From Allodiplogaster sudhausi (lineage: Eukaryota > Nematoda > Chromadorea > Rhabditida > Diplogasteridae): a stretch of 64,000 nt of DNA. The position numbers and the translations under genes were made by a program. Positions 12,310 to 23,855 of this stretch are shown in pieces. The DNA is taken from contig CALZFC010000026.1 of assembly GCA_945643635.1 (NCBI GenBank), forward strand, positions 1,584,001 to 1,648,000, written 5' to 3'. The notes beneath the pieces are model-generated. The model made no database searches and was not told the origin of the DNA. It worked only from the letters and a program-made list of their open reading frames with translations. Each line of letters begins with the position of its first letter. The first letter of the stretch is position 1.

Positions 12310-13473
12310 ATATATATATACAGTGCCGTGCAAAATTCTATTTACTTTTGGTTTTTCATGTATATTTTCCTTCAAAGTAGATGAAACTGAATGAAACTTT
12401 CAGGGTTTCTTCTTTGTGCTGTCAGAATTATAGTAACAGATTACTGGTTTCATTGATCTACTACAGTGCTAAATGATTGATACTAGGCTTTTCGATATTC
12501 AGAAGCCTTATTTCAACCCTGGCTTCACCAAGTCCTCCAGGAGCAGTAGATCGTTTGAATGTTCCCCGGCATAGAGTACTGCATTCCCATATAGGACATG
12601 AAACTATACCCAAATTTTTCTAGATCGAGTAAAAAAATCACTGTAATCGATACAGCAGAGTGTTCTGAAATAGCTCAAACCACAATTGGCTAATTTAATT
12701 TTGTAATTGATCCCGAACAGAAAGCTGTCAGTAAACTGTACTACTCTATGCCATGGTACATTCAAACGATCTACTGCTCCTGGAGGACTTGGTGAAGCCA
12801 GGGTTGAAATAAGGCTTCTGAATATCGAAAAGCCTAGTATCAATCATTTCTGATAGAGAAACCCGTTTTTAAAATTCAAACTCCCACATGGCATCACTAT
12901 TTGTAGGTCCAGACTACGGACGAATATTGTCCGATGTGATAATTACGAGATGAAATAGTTAGCGGGTAATTTTCAAAGCCTAAGTAGCCATCTGAATACG
13001 TTCAGTGACTATCTGTGCATATATTTAAATAACTATTAGTAGAGTAATAGCATTAAATGATCGATTTTATCCTCCTGAACCTTCTGCACCTCAGCCTGAG
13101 GGTATGAGTCGCAAATTTGGGCCAGGCCGCATGTAACAGAATGTTAATAAATAAAGAACAAATCAAAAAGTTATCGCAAAAATGTTCTAGAATAAAGATA
13201 AGTAATCAAAACATCACAAATTACTCGAAGATTAAACAAATAAACCATTTTCTCCAGCAGGCCTAAATGCGCAACACGGGTGATTCGAGTTATTGATTTT
13301 TTTTTTCTAGCACTGTAGTAGATCAATGAAACCAGTAATCTGTTACTATAATTGTGACAGCACAAAGAAGAAACCCTGAAAGTTTCATTCAGTTTCATCT
13401 ACTTTGAAGGAAAATATACATGAAAAACCAAAAGTAAATAGAATTTTGCACAGCACTGTATATATATATATAT

Positions 13474-13539
<66 letters not shown>

Positions 13540-16500
13540 GTATATAACAGATGCAACCTGACGATTGACGAGTGGGAGAAGGTGGACAACCAGTCGTGCA
13601 TCAACTGGAACCGCTACTACAACGAGTGTGCCGTGAAGGATCATCGCAACCCCTTCCAGGGCTCCGTCTCCTTCGACAACATTGGCTTCGCATGGGTAGC
13701 CATTTTCCTGGTGAGTACCGCCATTTATTTGCTCTCTTTCTCTCTTTTTTCTTTTTTTAGACCAATTCTCAGTTTTGACAATTATTTTAAAAAGAGACTT
13801 TCCCCACTTAATTTGTAGGTGATCTCACTGGAAGGCTGGACGGACATTATGTACTTCGTGCAGGATGCGCACTCCTTCTGGAACTGGATCTACTTTGTCC
13901 TTCTCATCGTGGTATGTGCATATCTAACTCTAATTTTTTTCTCTTATTTTTTGCAACAAAATTCAAGGATGCGCTCTAATTGATGAGTAATGAGTGATTT
14001 AAAAAAGATGATGAAATAGTTGATTGTAAAAAATTAAATCAAATAATTGATTAGAAACATGACGAAATACTTGATTAAGTATATGACGAAATCCTTGAAT
14101 AGATCGGAGCCTTCTTCATGATCAATCTGTGCCTCGTCGTGATTGCAACGCAGTTCGCTGAGACCAAGAGACGTGAGACGGAGCGGATGATGCAAGAGAG
14201 GAAGCGGCTACGATCCGCCGGCTCAATATGTAAGCGAGGAGCTCTCTCATTTCATTTACACTTCTCGTCGGTATTTGGTCGTCCTTGTCTTTCTCTCTCT
14301 TCCTATTTTCGACGAGTCGTCGTCGTGTGAAAATGTGTGGTGCCTTATTGGAATCGGAGTGTCTCTGTCTGAATTGGCAGCCGGAAGCGACCAGGGCGCG
14401 GGCACTTCGAGCAAGGACGGAGGGGGCGACAGTGTTTACGCTGCTCTCGTCCGCTTCATTGGACACAACTTCAGGCGTCTCAAGCGGCGGAGCATCCGGG
14501 TAGGAAAGATGCCCTTTTATTAGAGATTCACAACGAATTCTTCGGTGCAAATTTGAAGAAAACAACCAAAACAAGCTAATAAATAATTGCTTCTTCTCAA
14601 AAGAATCATTGGTTCTCAGCTTTTAATTTTTTTTTCTTGACATTTCTCGAAAACACATGCTCTCTCGCCTTTCGTTTGGGCAAAAAGGCGCGAATTGAAA
14701 ATTGAGTTTTTTTTTTTGCTTTTTTTTTAAGGAGTACCGAAGTTACATGGAGCGTAGAAGATTGAGACGAGAAGGAAAGATGCAAGGAACAGCGAGCGGA
14801 CGGCATTCTTCTCTGTCGAAAATAGACGAACGATCTGAAGGTACACGTTTGTTTATTTATTTATTTAGGTATCTTGTTTCTTTTTTAAAGTTTTATTTTA
14901 AAATTAGTCGCTTGCATACCGAGTATGAGTTCCCACTCATATTCGTTGACTTCTTGCATACCTACATACATTTAGACAGTTGTACATACATATTATGCAT
15001 TGATTGAAGGCCTCTCATCTCCCATCGCCACTGAGAATCATTTCTTATCTTCCGCACACAAGAAGGACAACAATCACAATGGAGATGGCTTGTCGAGGAG
15101 GCCGAGCAAGCCAGCAAATGGCAGTTTGCACAGTTAGTTTCTTTTTTTATTCACATTTTTTTGAAATTTGTTTACAAATTCGTTTTTCGATCAATTAATA
15201 TTTTCTTTATCAAAATCTTATGTCACATTAAAAAATATTGAAATCTTAATTGCATGTACGATTAATAAATATATAAATAATATTTGTTAGAGAAAAAAAA
15301 ATAATTTTAGACGGAACACGCGAGACAGTGAAAGATGACGAAGCAGCAGCTGAGGAGAGTGGATCGTCGTGTGGTGGCAGTGACGAGGATTCAGACGTTG
15401 ATGAGGAGTGTGAAACGAGTTCGTCAAGTGGCGACGAAGCAGAAGAAGAAGAGGAGGAAGAGGAAGAAGAGAATCCGGAATACGGAGCCGAGAAGAGGAT
15501 CTGCAAACAGAATTCGGTCAGTTGTTTGAATTCTTGAGAAAATGTCTGCGAAATTGTTTCATTGTTTAGTATCTACAACTTTATAAGATTGTAACGTGAT
15601 AATAAAGATCAAACCTAACAACGGAGGAGCGGAAGGGAAAGAGATATACATTGTTGCCATTGTATTTTGGTAGTTCTTGTCCCATTTCGACGCGGATAAA
15701 AGTGCCAGCACATGTTTTAGCGGCAACGACGGAGGAAGAAGCAGAAGAAGAAAAAGAAGCCGTCTCGGTTTCGTGCATTTCGTGAACGAATTCGCCGCTT
15801 TATCGTGTGCGACCACTTCACGCGCGGCATTCTGGTGGCCATCCTCGTCAACACTCTGAGCATGGGCGTCGAGTTTCATCAACAGGTTGACGATTGGTCC
15901 CTTTGGTCACTTTAATTAATAAATTAATAAATTTCGTTTAATGTTTTCCATTGATATATTCATTCAGCCCGAGTGGCTGACATCGATTCTGGAATGCTCA
16001 AACGTCTTCTTTACGGCTCTCTTTGCATTCGAAATGCTGCTCAAGATCATTGCCGACGGGCTCTTTGGCTATCTGGCTGATGGCTTCAACCTTTTCGATG
16101 GCGCCATCGTTGCGATGAGGTTTTCTTTATTTATTTACATACATTTATATATATATATATATTTTATTATCTATTTATACGATTATTTATATATATGTAT
16201 GTATCTTATATTTATTTATACGATTATTTATTTAATTTTGAAAATCGATATTAATCGATATACAATTTTGAGTGTCGCTGAACTCTTCCAAGAGGGCAAG
16301 GGAGGCTTGTCGGTCCTGCGTACATTCCGTCTGCTGCGCGTGCTCAAGCTGGTCAGGTTCATGCCCGCTCTCCGCTACCAACTCGTGGTGATGCTCAAGA
16401 CGATGGACAATGTCACGGTCTTCTTCGGCCTCCTCGTACTATTCATCTTTATTTTCAGGTAACATTTAATTAGTTTTTAATTTAGCATTTTTTTCTATTA

Positions 16501-19500
16501 ACAATTTTTCGTGGCATCAGGCCGATTGTGAGATTTTTTTCTCCTTAAACATCGTCAATTACTGTGCTAAACATATCTTGAAAGATATTTTTAAATTCGT
16601 ATCACTGATACAGTCATCATGCAGCTTCTCCTTTTTTTAAACTCTGACACTCCAGACTTTTTTGATCTCAAATGACATTATAACATTCTCCTGGCTAACT
16701 CATGAAATATGCACTCCTAAAGAGCAGCACAGCGTGAAGCTTACTCCCTTTCTTTCTCTGACTCTCCCTCTCTCTCTATTTCTCTTTCACTCTTAACCAA
16801 TGCCAACCCTTGCAGCATCCTTGGCATGAATCTCTTCGGCTGCAAATTCTGTAAGCTGGAGGATCGCGTTGCGGGCGGGCGGATAAAGCGTTGCGAGCGG
16901 AAGAACTTTGACACGCTCCTCTGGGCGCTCATCACCGTCTTTCAGGTTGAACATGCACATAATTGACAATTCTATATGTCTTAACAACTTTTTTCAAACG
17001 CATGAAATACACGGTTAGCTTTTCGTTATTTCGTACTTACTGCACGTGCCCGATTGTGAGAATTGATCCTTCCATGTTGCTTGTAAACCATGGCTCTATA
17101 TTTGTGATTGAATATATCCATGTATGTATGATGGAAAGAGTTGGTGTTGGTGAGGATCATCAGTGTTCAGTTGTCCTTGTTGTGGGTCTTGTGGCTGAGT
17201 TTTGTGTTGTGGAGAGAGAGAGAGCCGGCTGTTGCAGTGTGCTGGGCATGATTCTGTTCGGCTGCACCTTCTGCAACGACGCCGAGACGGGCGTCAAGTG
17301 CTCATGCCAGGATCTCGTCTTGCGTCGTGACAGATGCGTCTGCGAGAGGGCCAACTACGACACGTTTGGCCACTCGGTCCTCACCGTCTTCCAGGTTCAG
17401 AGATATAAGACGAACAAGAGAGCATTTTTGTTGTTGTTTTCTATCTTCCATGTTCTTGATCCCTCTGTTGTTTCGACCATGTCGTTACGGTCCCCTTGTG
17501 CTCCTTTGTTCAGTTCGTGTCGGCATGTCTCTAGTGAAACTGTGTCCTGATTTATGTTGTCTTCTCTGCTTGTCGTCCTTGGAGAACAACTAACTATATA
17601 GTTCTCGCTGACGATACTTTCTTCAGATCTTAACACAAGAAGACTGGAATATGGTGCTCTTCAACGGAATGTCGCAGACGACGTCGTGGGCCGCGCTCTA
17701 TTTCGTCGCGCTCATGACCTTTGGCAACTACGTCCTGTTCAATCTGCTCGTCGCCATCTTGGTCGAAGGCTTCCAAGAGAGCAAGGAAGAGGAGAAGCGG
17801 GCACTTGTAAGCTCTTTGTATTATACATTGCAACTATTTATATTAATCTATCTTTTATTTTATTTTGACCTTGGCGCGAAATTTGTATAATATTCTCACC
17901 AGGAGGAAGAAGCACGAAAGAGGGCGCAAGAGGAGGAAGAGCAGCGCAAGCGAGAGTTGGAGATGTTGATAGCGAAGACGGCCTCTCCGTCGTTTTTTGC
18001 CACACATCCAAAAGAGGCTCAAGGTGGGTTATTTTTGACTTCTTTTAGAAGTATAACATAATTTATAATTTTATAAAATAAATAAAATTAATAATAAATG
18101 ATTAATTACCAGAGTGCACCTGCACTCGAAGTGAGCACTTCAATCGCCTGCAAGCTCTCGCCTCTCGCGCAAATTCCGACCGCTCGCCGTCTCGAGTCAT
18201 TCGAAGAATGGCGGAAAAGGAGGAAGCTGCTGCTGCTGCGTCGCGAGCTCATGGCGAGACGCCCTCGCGCGTCTTCGGCAACTCTGTCTACCAGCAAGTG
18301 CCCAAGATGGAGGACATCGACGAGTTAGAGCCGCTTCCGTATGCCACATTTTCCTCATTATTTATTAATGTTTGCATTTATTTCATACAAAAAAAACTTA
18401 TTAAGGCTGCCGGTTGAAAATCCAACGCGTTTGATGCTGTCATGCGAGAACGATGAGCCGAGCTGTGAAGACCAGCTGCCGAGATCGTTAGTTGCTTTTT
18501 TTGCTTCTTTTTTTTTGCTCAGAGAGTACTATCGCGCGTGCGTGACACAATGATTGTAACAAAGAAAGTATCTTTTAGCGACTTTCGCCTGAATCGTCAC
18601 AAATCGCTCGTGCTGTCCGCGATGGGCCGGCCGCACTTTGGCAGTCGAGGAGACATTCGCCGACGAGAGCGTCTCCACTCATGGGGAGGCGCGCACGTCC
18701 ACTTTGATGTCAACTGCCCCGTCCATGGCCGCAAAGCCATCATCGAAGCGTATGCCAAGGAGAAGTACATTGAGGTTGTTGCCTATCGTTTAATTAATTA
18801 ACCAATTAATTAATTAATTTTTATACTCATAAACATTTGAAATTAAATTTTAGTAAAAATTACTATTTGTGAAGCTCATGAATGCAGGCAAGCCAAGAGC
18901 TGAAGCAAGCGCTTGCCGAAGAGGAGCGTCGTACGGAGCAGAAGAAGAACTCTGGCTTCCAGCGTCTTTTCCGCAAGACTTGTCTGCACACTCGCATGGA
19001 CTACTCTCTCTTCTGCTTTGGACCCAAGAATTTGTTGCGAGCAAAGTTAGCGTTTTTTAGCCAAAAATATTTTCATGTTACCACAATTGACCTGCTTTGT
19101 TCGCGTCAGTGGAAAAAATATGCTCATCTTGTTGACTTTATTATGCCACTGCGAGCTTGTATTCGCATTGCTAAAGATTCTGCTGTTTTCTGGCCTCTAC
19201 ATATTTGTCTCTAATTTATCCGGAAAAGTTAAGAAGCTATGGTAACGGTAGATTTAAGCTGCTATATTGATATGCACCTTTAATTATTGCCCCTTTGAGA
19301 TGCATGCGGCTAACGGCGAAGAAGTGGTTCGACTACACGATCCTCTTCTTCATCGGCATCAACTGCATCACGCTCGCCATGGAGCGGCCGACAATCCCGC
19401 CCGACAGCATCGAGCGATCCTTTCTGAACATCACCGGATACATCTTCACTGTCATCTTCACGATCGAAATGATGATGAAGGTCGTTCATTTGCCGGATAT

Positions 19501-22500
19501 TGTCTAGCAAATAAAATATGTGGTAAATAATTATTTAAAACAAAGTAGGAATGAGTAAATATTTAAAATAACTGTATATTAAAAAATATAGTTTTTGATG
19601 CTTTAAATTGTATGAACTACTTGTAATTAAGAATGTGAGAGAACTTGAACTTTTAGAGAGTTCACTATGTTTAACACTCATATTCCATAGCATGAATACT
19701 GTTCTTAATCGTGGGATTCTGAGTGAAAAAAACTGTATGGACGGAGGTTCTGATAAGTAAGATTCTGGCTGATAATCTGCTTCCCCGATTCTCTGAAGGT
19801 GATCGCGAATGGCTGCTTCATCGGCCCGTCGGCGTACTTCAAAGACGGCTGGAACATCCTGGACGGCATTCTCGTGATCATCTCGCTGGTCAACGTGCTC
19901 TTCGAGCTGTTCGCCTCGGGCGACTCGCCCAAGATCTTTGGCGTGATCCGCGTGCTGCGGCTGCTGCGCGCGTTGAGGCCACTGCGGGTCATCAACCGCG
20001 CGCCGGGCGTGAAGCTCGTCGTAATGACGCTCATCTCCAGTCTCAAGCCCATCGGCAACATTGTCCTCATTTGCTGCACCTTCTTCATTATCTTCGGCAT
20101 TCTCGGCGTTCAGCTCTTTAAGGTCTGTATCGTTGCTGAAATCATGAATCTCTTTCTTTCTTTCTTTCTTTTTAAAGAACGGACTGACTACCTACCTAGT
20201 ACGCCAACTTGAAGGATGTCTATTACATTTCTAGGGTCTCATGTACCACTGCGTCGGGCCGGACATTATGAATGTAACAACGAGGGACGATTGCTTGATG
20301 GACCCGCGAAACAAGTGGATCAACCATCGATATAATTTCGACAGTCTTGGCCAGGTTTGGAAGAGAGCTTTAAACGATAATTGTGTGTTTGAAATTTTAG
20401 AGATTCAATTTTTCTTTTAGGCCTTGATGTCCTTGTTTGTGCTGTCGAGCAAGGATGGATGGGTGGCCATCATGTATCAAGGAATTGACGCTGTCGGAGT
20501 TGACATGCAGGTTCCGCAGCTTTCGACGAATACATTTTAAAAATCAATATTAAATAATATTCTGCTGCAGCCAATCGAGAACTACAACGAATGGCGAATG
20601 ATCTACTTTATCTCTTTTCTCCTGCTCGTCGGCTTCTTCGTGCTGAACATGTTCGTCGGAGTCGTCGTGGAGAACTTCCACAAGTGCAAGGAGGCACTCG
20701 AGAAGGAGATGAGAGAGAAGGCAAAGGAGAAGCGGCTGCAGAGGAAGCTCAAGAGGCAGCAGTTCGAGGAGAGCATGGCGCACAAGAAGAAGAAAGGTTG
20801 GTAAATATTTTCAGTAACGACAACCTTTGACATTAAAAATTATTGTTTTTGTTTTAAAGCATCCCATTTTTTATTCTGTTAAAAGTTGATTGAGTTCTTC
20901 AGTTGTGAAAACGGAGCCCTATTTCCATCGCTACGGGCCGACTCGACTCTTCCTTCACAACATTGTGATCTCCAAATACTTTGATCTCGCCATCGCCGCT
21001 GTCATTGGTTTGTGCTGGTGTCATTCTGTAACGAATTTTAACTTTGCGATTAATTTTCTAATTAAAAAAATATTTTAGGAATAAACGTCATTTCGATGGC
21101 CATGGAGTTCTACATGATGCCGATGGGGCTCAAGTACGTGCTGAAGGCGTTGAACTACTTCTTCACGGCCGTCTTCACGCTCGAGGCCGGCTTGAAGTTG
21201 ACCGCGCTTGGCATTGGACGATTCATGAAGGAACGGTAAGAGTTCACTCTATAAATGTGACCAGAAAAGTACCGTATAAATATTTTGAATTCTATGCTTA
21301 GCTAATCGTTTGCCTGATTGATCTCCTTCGGCAGATGGAATCAACTCGACATCTTCATCGTTGTTCTCTCGATCGCCGGCATTATCTTCGAGGAGTTTGA
21401 AGCGCTCGAACTCCCGATCAATCCAACGATCATTCGAGTCATGAGAGTTCTGCGAATTGCGAGAGGTGTTTATCTTTTTTATTCGTTAAAAAAAAGTTGT
21501 AATCTGTTCAGCCTTTATGAATCATCAACACATTGTTTATTGAACGATTCCCTTTGTTGCAGTGTTGAAGTTGCTCAAGATGGCAAAGGGAATTCGATCT
21601 CTGCTGGACACGGTAGGCGAAGCCCTTCCACAGGTCGGCAATCTCGGCTCGCTCTTCTTTCTGCTCTTCTTCATCTTCGCTGCTCTCGGCGTCGAGCTCT
21701 TCGGAAAGCTTGGTGAGCAAATGAGATTTACATTACTTAAATCATCATTTTATTTATTTGTTATGATTGCAATTTTTTTATGATATAAATGTTGTATATC
21801 TATCTATGTTTTGCATTCCATGCAATGGTGTATACCATTGCAATTGTATCTCATTAAGATCTTTTGCTTGAGAAAAAAGATATATAAAAGCAAAAACATA
21901 TAAATATTGCAGAGTGTTCTGAGGAGCATCCGTGCGATGGACTGGGCGAGCATGCACACTTTAAGAACTTTGGCATGGCTTTCCTCACGCTCTTCCGCAT
22001 TGCCACCGGCGACAATTGGAACGGCATCATGAAGGTGTGTGGGTGACATTGTGACGTTTACTCTTAACACCGAAAGTAGGATATTTATACTTGAAGAGCG
22101 TTTTATTAACACTTTAAAGTATCAAATGCGCCGAAAAGGAAAAGAAGTCACCTCAACATACCTATCTGATTGCTATGTCAGGACGCTCTTCGCGACGACT
22201 GCAACCCTGCTGAGCGTTGCGAGACCAACTGCTGCGTCGATCCGATTCTCGCGCCGTGCTTCTTCGTCATCTTCGTCCTGATTTCTCAGTTCGTGCTTGT
22301 CAACGTCGTCGTCGCGGTGCTCATGAAACATCTCGAGGAGAGCAACAAGAGAGACGCAGACGCTGAGGCGGCTGAAGCTGCTCAAGGTCACTATTGTTTT
22401 TTTCAAGTTTACAAGTTTATTCCACAATCAGGTATGTAATGGGCCCGATGGGTGAAGGCAAGATTAAAGACATCAGCATTCATGACCGCGGTCCGCGTCC

Positions 22501-23855
22501 AAGTAGTCGACACTGTTGTATTACTCTTTTAAAAAAACATTTCAAAGTTATACAAATAATTTTCATAATATCAATGTGAGATAAGAAAATAATGTAAGTA
22601 TATTTTTAGCAAGCGCACTCGCGGCAGCCGAGCTTGAGCTCGCCAAAGTGGAAGTGGACGATTTGATAGAAGAAGAGGAAGATGAAGAAGATCCGCCTGA
22701 GGAGAGAGTCGTGGAGATTGCGAATGGCAGAACGATTTCGATGGAAAATTTGGAGAGAGAACTCGAAGAAGTCGAGCAACGCCTGCTCATTGGCAATCGA
22801 TACGATATCACGCAGATCATCAGAGGCGAAGGTTTATTCTCATTCATTCTAATTATGTAGATACTTCATGCGATTTCCAGCTTCTTTCATACATAGAATA
22901 GACACTTCCTCTTAATTCTCTTTTTTTTTACATTTGTATATATGTATGTACCTACATATGTACGATGCTAAGCAACAGTAACCTCATAAGCTGACCTCTT
23001 GCTAGATACAGGTGACGAGCCACTGGCTGCGTGCAGAACGATTAACAAGAATAATCGGCACGTTTACGGCGATAGGTGAGATAGACATTTTTACATTGTT
23101 TACTGACATGTTAGAATACTAAATACATAATTATCCAACTGTTTCTAGTAGTAATCAACCCTGTAAAATAGAAAACCGAAAATTAATAAGGGGAATAATT
23201 GATTCTTCGAGCTCCAGTGGCTTCTGCCGTGAAGGCTCAGTGTCGTCAGGCGGCTCTGGTCATCCTCGCACTCATCGCATTCACTCGAGAAGGAGACGTA
23301 CTCGCATCGCTTCCAGGTAACGGCAAGATTTCACTCACTTTCATTTTGTTCACGGTTAAATGGACAGAAAATATGTCTATTGTCTGATGTTTTATTTATT
23401 CTGTCTATTTTCGTTCTGTTCATCTCTCTCTATTCCATGTTCACATTTATCTGGCTAGCGAATATAGGACTTGGAAAGCTAGAGACAGAAATGACAGGAA
23501 GAGAATATTGCGAAAGTGCATAGAGGCAATAGCACTCCTCTATATTATGTCCTGTTTCGGGCCAGCTTTTGCAATATCCTACAATCCCCAGGATGCTCTG
23601 GACACTAGGTTTGGGGGGGGGGGGCGAAAGTAAACAAATGGAGAAGATGTGGCAAGGCTATAGACAATATAGGGAAAGAGAAAGGCCGCCGTAGTAACCC
23701 TAGACAAGCACCCTAGCCATAGACAGACAAAACATTGCAGAGCCTCGGAGGCCAGCTCGACTGGAGGCGCCTCCTTCAGAGAGTGCAGCACGGTGGTGGA
23801 CTCGAACGACGAGGACGAGCTCGTGCGAATTAAGCAGCGAGAAACCATTGCATGA
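4120..23855 (+). CDS. cca-1: T-type (Cav3) voltage-gated calcium channel alpha-1 subunit, 44 exons
   Basis: This is the pore-forming subunit of a low-voltage-activated calcium channel in the plasma membrane. The protein is about 1986 residues and has four six-helix repeats. Repeat I starts near residue 140 ([11 protein letters not shown] follows S1) and has an S4 reading [15 protein letters not shown]. The filter residues are E in ISLEGWTD (~422), E in TQEDWN (~892), D in SSKDGWV (~1433) and D in TGDNWNG (~1741). EEDD is the Cav3 signature; Cav1/2 have EEEE. The I-II and II-III linkers are long and cytosolic, and the C-terminal tail after IVS6 is acidic. Exons: 4120-4187, 5154-5204, 8249-8339, 9111-9256, 9386-9516, 9614-9717, 10085-10176, 10246-10364, 10431-10542, 10677-10745, 12009-12116, 13551-13710, 13819-13911, 14103-14229, 14381-14499, 14732-14840, 15010-15132, 15311-15516, 15721-15885, 15968-16119, 16273-16458, 16816-16945 or 17238-17394, 17627-17806, 17903-18023, 18113-18338, 18406-18486, 18523-18537, 18579-18774, 18888-19045, 19300-19480, 19799-20122, 20235-20354, 20421-20510, 20571-20796, 20903-21007, 21079-21235, 21335-21465, 21563-21712, 21913-22034, 22182-22386, 22610-22831, 23006-23075, 23212-23316, 23741-23855. 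The first three exons are the least certain. Confidence 0.95.
4470..5153. repeat. GA then CT tracts, with a 106-bp tandem duplication
   Basis: GA repeat runs from 4476 to 4755 and CT repeat from 4910 to 5150. Inside the GA part a 106-bp unit containing AACGGGTGTCAGACACGAGA occurs twice (starting near 4545 and 4651) with a single obvious base change (AGCTCTTTC against AGCTATTTC). The CT part ends directly at the proposed acceptor of exon 2, where it could serve as polypyrimidine tract. Confidence 0.8.
5570..5628. repeat. (TA)n microsatellite
   Basis: About 29 uninterrupted TA units in intron 2 of the channel gene. The open frames encoding alternating Tyr-Ile here are artefacts of the repeat. 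Confidence 0.95.
6240..7412. repeat. CT/GA microsatellite cluster in intron 2
   Basis: CT runs at about 6255-6312, 7028-7130 and 7225-7412 and a GA run at about 6900-6975 are interspersed with unique sequence. There are also poly-G and poly-C runs at 6655-6666 and 6708-6720. No exon was recognised between the repeats. Confidence 0.8.
9921..9947. repeat. (TA)n microsatellite
   Basis: A short TA run in channel intron 6. It ends in the TATGTATGTA type of sequence that accompanies most TA runs in this window. Confidence 0.9.
11395..12008. repeat. GA and CT tracts in channel intron 10
   Basis: GA repeats at 11395-11550 and an almost pure CT tract at 11820-12007 occupy the 3' half of the 1.26-kb intron. 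The CT tract runs right into the acceptor CTCTAG used by exon 11, so the microsatellite itself supplies the polypyrimidine tract. Confidence 0.85.
12258..12320. repeat. (TA)n run, left flank of the miniature element
   Basis: The TA tract, interrupted once by CC, directly abuts the left terminus of the Tc1/mariner-type element. Together with 13459-13541 it suggests insertion into a pre-existing (TA)n microsatellite. Confidence 0.9.
12321..13458. mobile_element. Tc1/mariner-type miniature element with 151-bp inverted repeats
   Basis: The ends are CAGTGCCGTGCAAAATTC (left) and the inverse of CAGTGCTGTGCAAAATTC (right), immediately flanked by TA on both sides. The inverted repeats run 12321-12471 and 13308-13458 and differ at only a few positions. 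CAGTGC-type termini and TA target duplications are typical of Tc1/mariner elements. The interior has no transposase frame; it carries a second inverted repeat (12472-12848) and AT-rich DNA, so the element cannot move on its own. It sits in channel intron 11 (12117-13550) and is spliced out with it. Left and right orientation cannot be decided. Confidence 0.88.
12472..12848. repeat. Nested inverted repeat inside the miniature element
   Basis: Arms 12472-12562 and 12758-12848 are near-perfect inverse copies (both contain TGGCTTCACCAAGTCCTCCA or its inverse). The pairing continues with mismatches inwards to about 12580/12739. The left arm begins directly at the inner end of the outer inverted repeat, which there reads CAGTGCTA, a second terminus-like motif. 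This looks like one foldback unit inserted in, or fused with, another. Confidence 0.85.
13459..13541. repeat. (TA)n run, right flank of the miniature element
   Basis: A long TA tract directly after the right terminus of the element. It ends just before the acceptor TATAACAG of channel exon 12. Confidence 0.9.
15311..15885 (+). other. cca-1: Charge-block exons of the channel I-II linker
   Basis: Exon 18 (15311-15516) encodes a Ser/Asp/Glu-rich segment with ten consecutive glutamates preceding NPEYGAEK. Exon 19 (15721-15885) opens with a run of arginines and lysines before IIS1. In the spliced protein an acidic block of about 50 residues sits some 15 residues from a basic block of about 13. 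In Cav3 channels this linker controls gating and membrane expression; a role for the charge blocks here is inference. Confidence 0.85.
16816..16945 (+). other. cca-1: Alternative exon 22a of the channel (domain II S5-P turret)
   Basis: This exon follows the acceptor CCTTGCAG and ends at TTTCAG|GTTGAA. It encodes the end of IIS5 and the short extracellular turret ([12 protein letters not shown] ... [19 protein letters not shown]). It has the same entry and exit phase as the exon at 17238-17394 and encodes the same structural element, so only one of the two can be used per transcript. It contributes 43 codons and three cysteines. Confidence 0.9.
17238..17394 (+). other. cca-1: Alternative exon 22b of the channel (domain II S5-P turret)
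   Basis: This second version of the IIS5-turret exon follows the acceptor GGCTGTTGCAG and ends at TTCCAG|GTTCAG. It encodes [18 protein letters not shown], a longer turret with six cysteines (including KCSC and RC-VC) and HSVLTVFQ before the pore helix. It has 52 codons and the same phases as exon 22a. It is clearly a diverged duplicate of that exon. Confidence 0.9.
18523..18537 (+). other. cca-1: 15-nt microexon of the channel II-III linker
   Basis: The exon lies between acceptor TTTTGCTCAG and donor GTGCGT and adds five residues (EYYR plus split codons). It preserves frame between exons 26 and 28. Skipping it would also keep the frame, so it could be optional. Confidence 0.6.

Noticed and set aside
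12604..13398. Possible transposase remnants inside the Tc1/mariner-type element
   Set aside because: The frames are short, overlap the inner inverted repeat and show no DDE-type motifs.
22434..22580. Possible extra exon between channel exons 40 and 41
   Set aside because: An acceptor-like CAATCAG is present, but the sequence behind it has no suitable donor and exons 40 and 41 join in phase without it.
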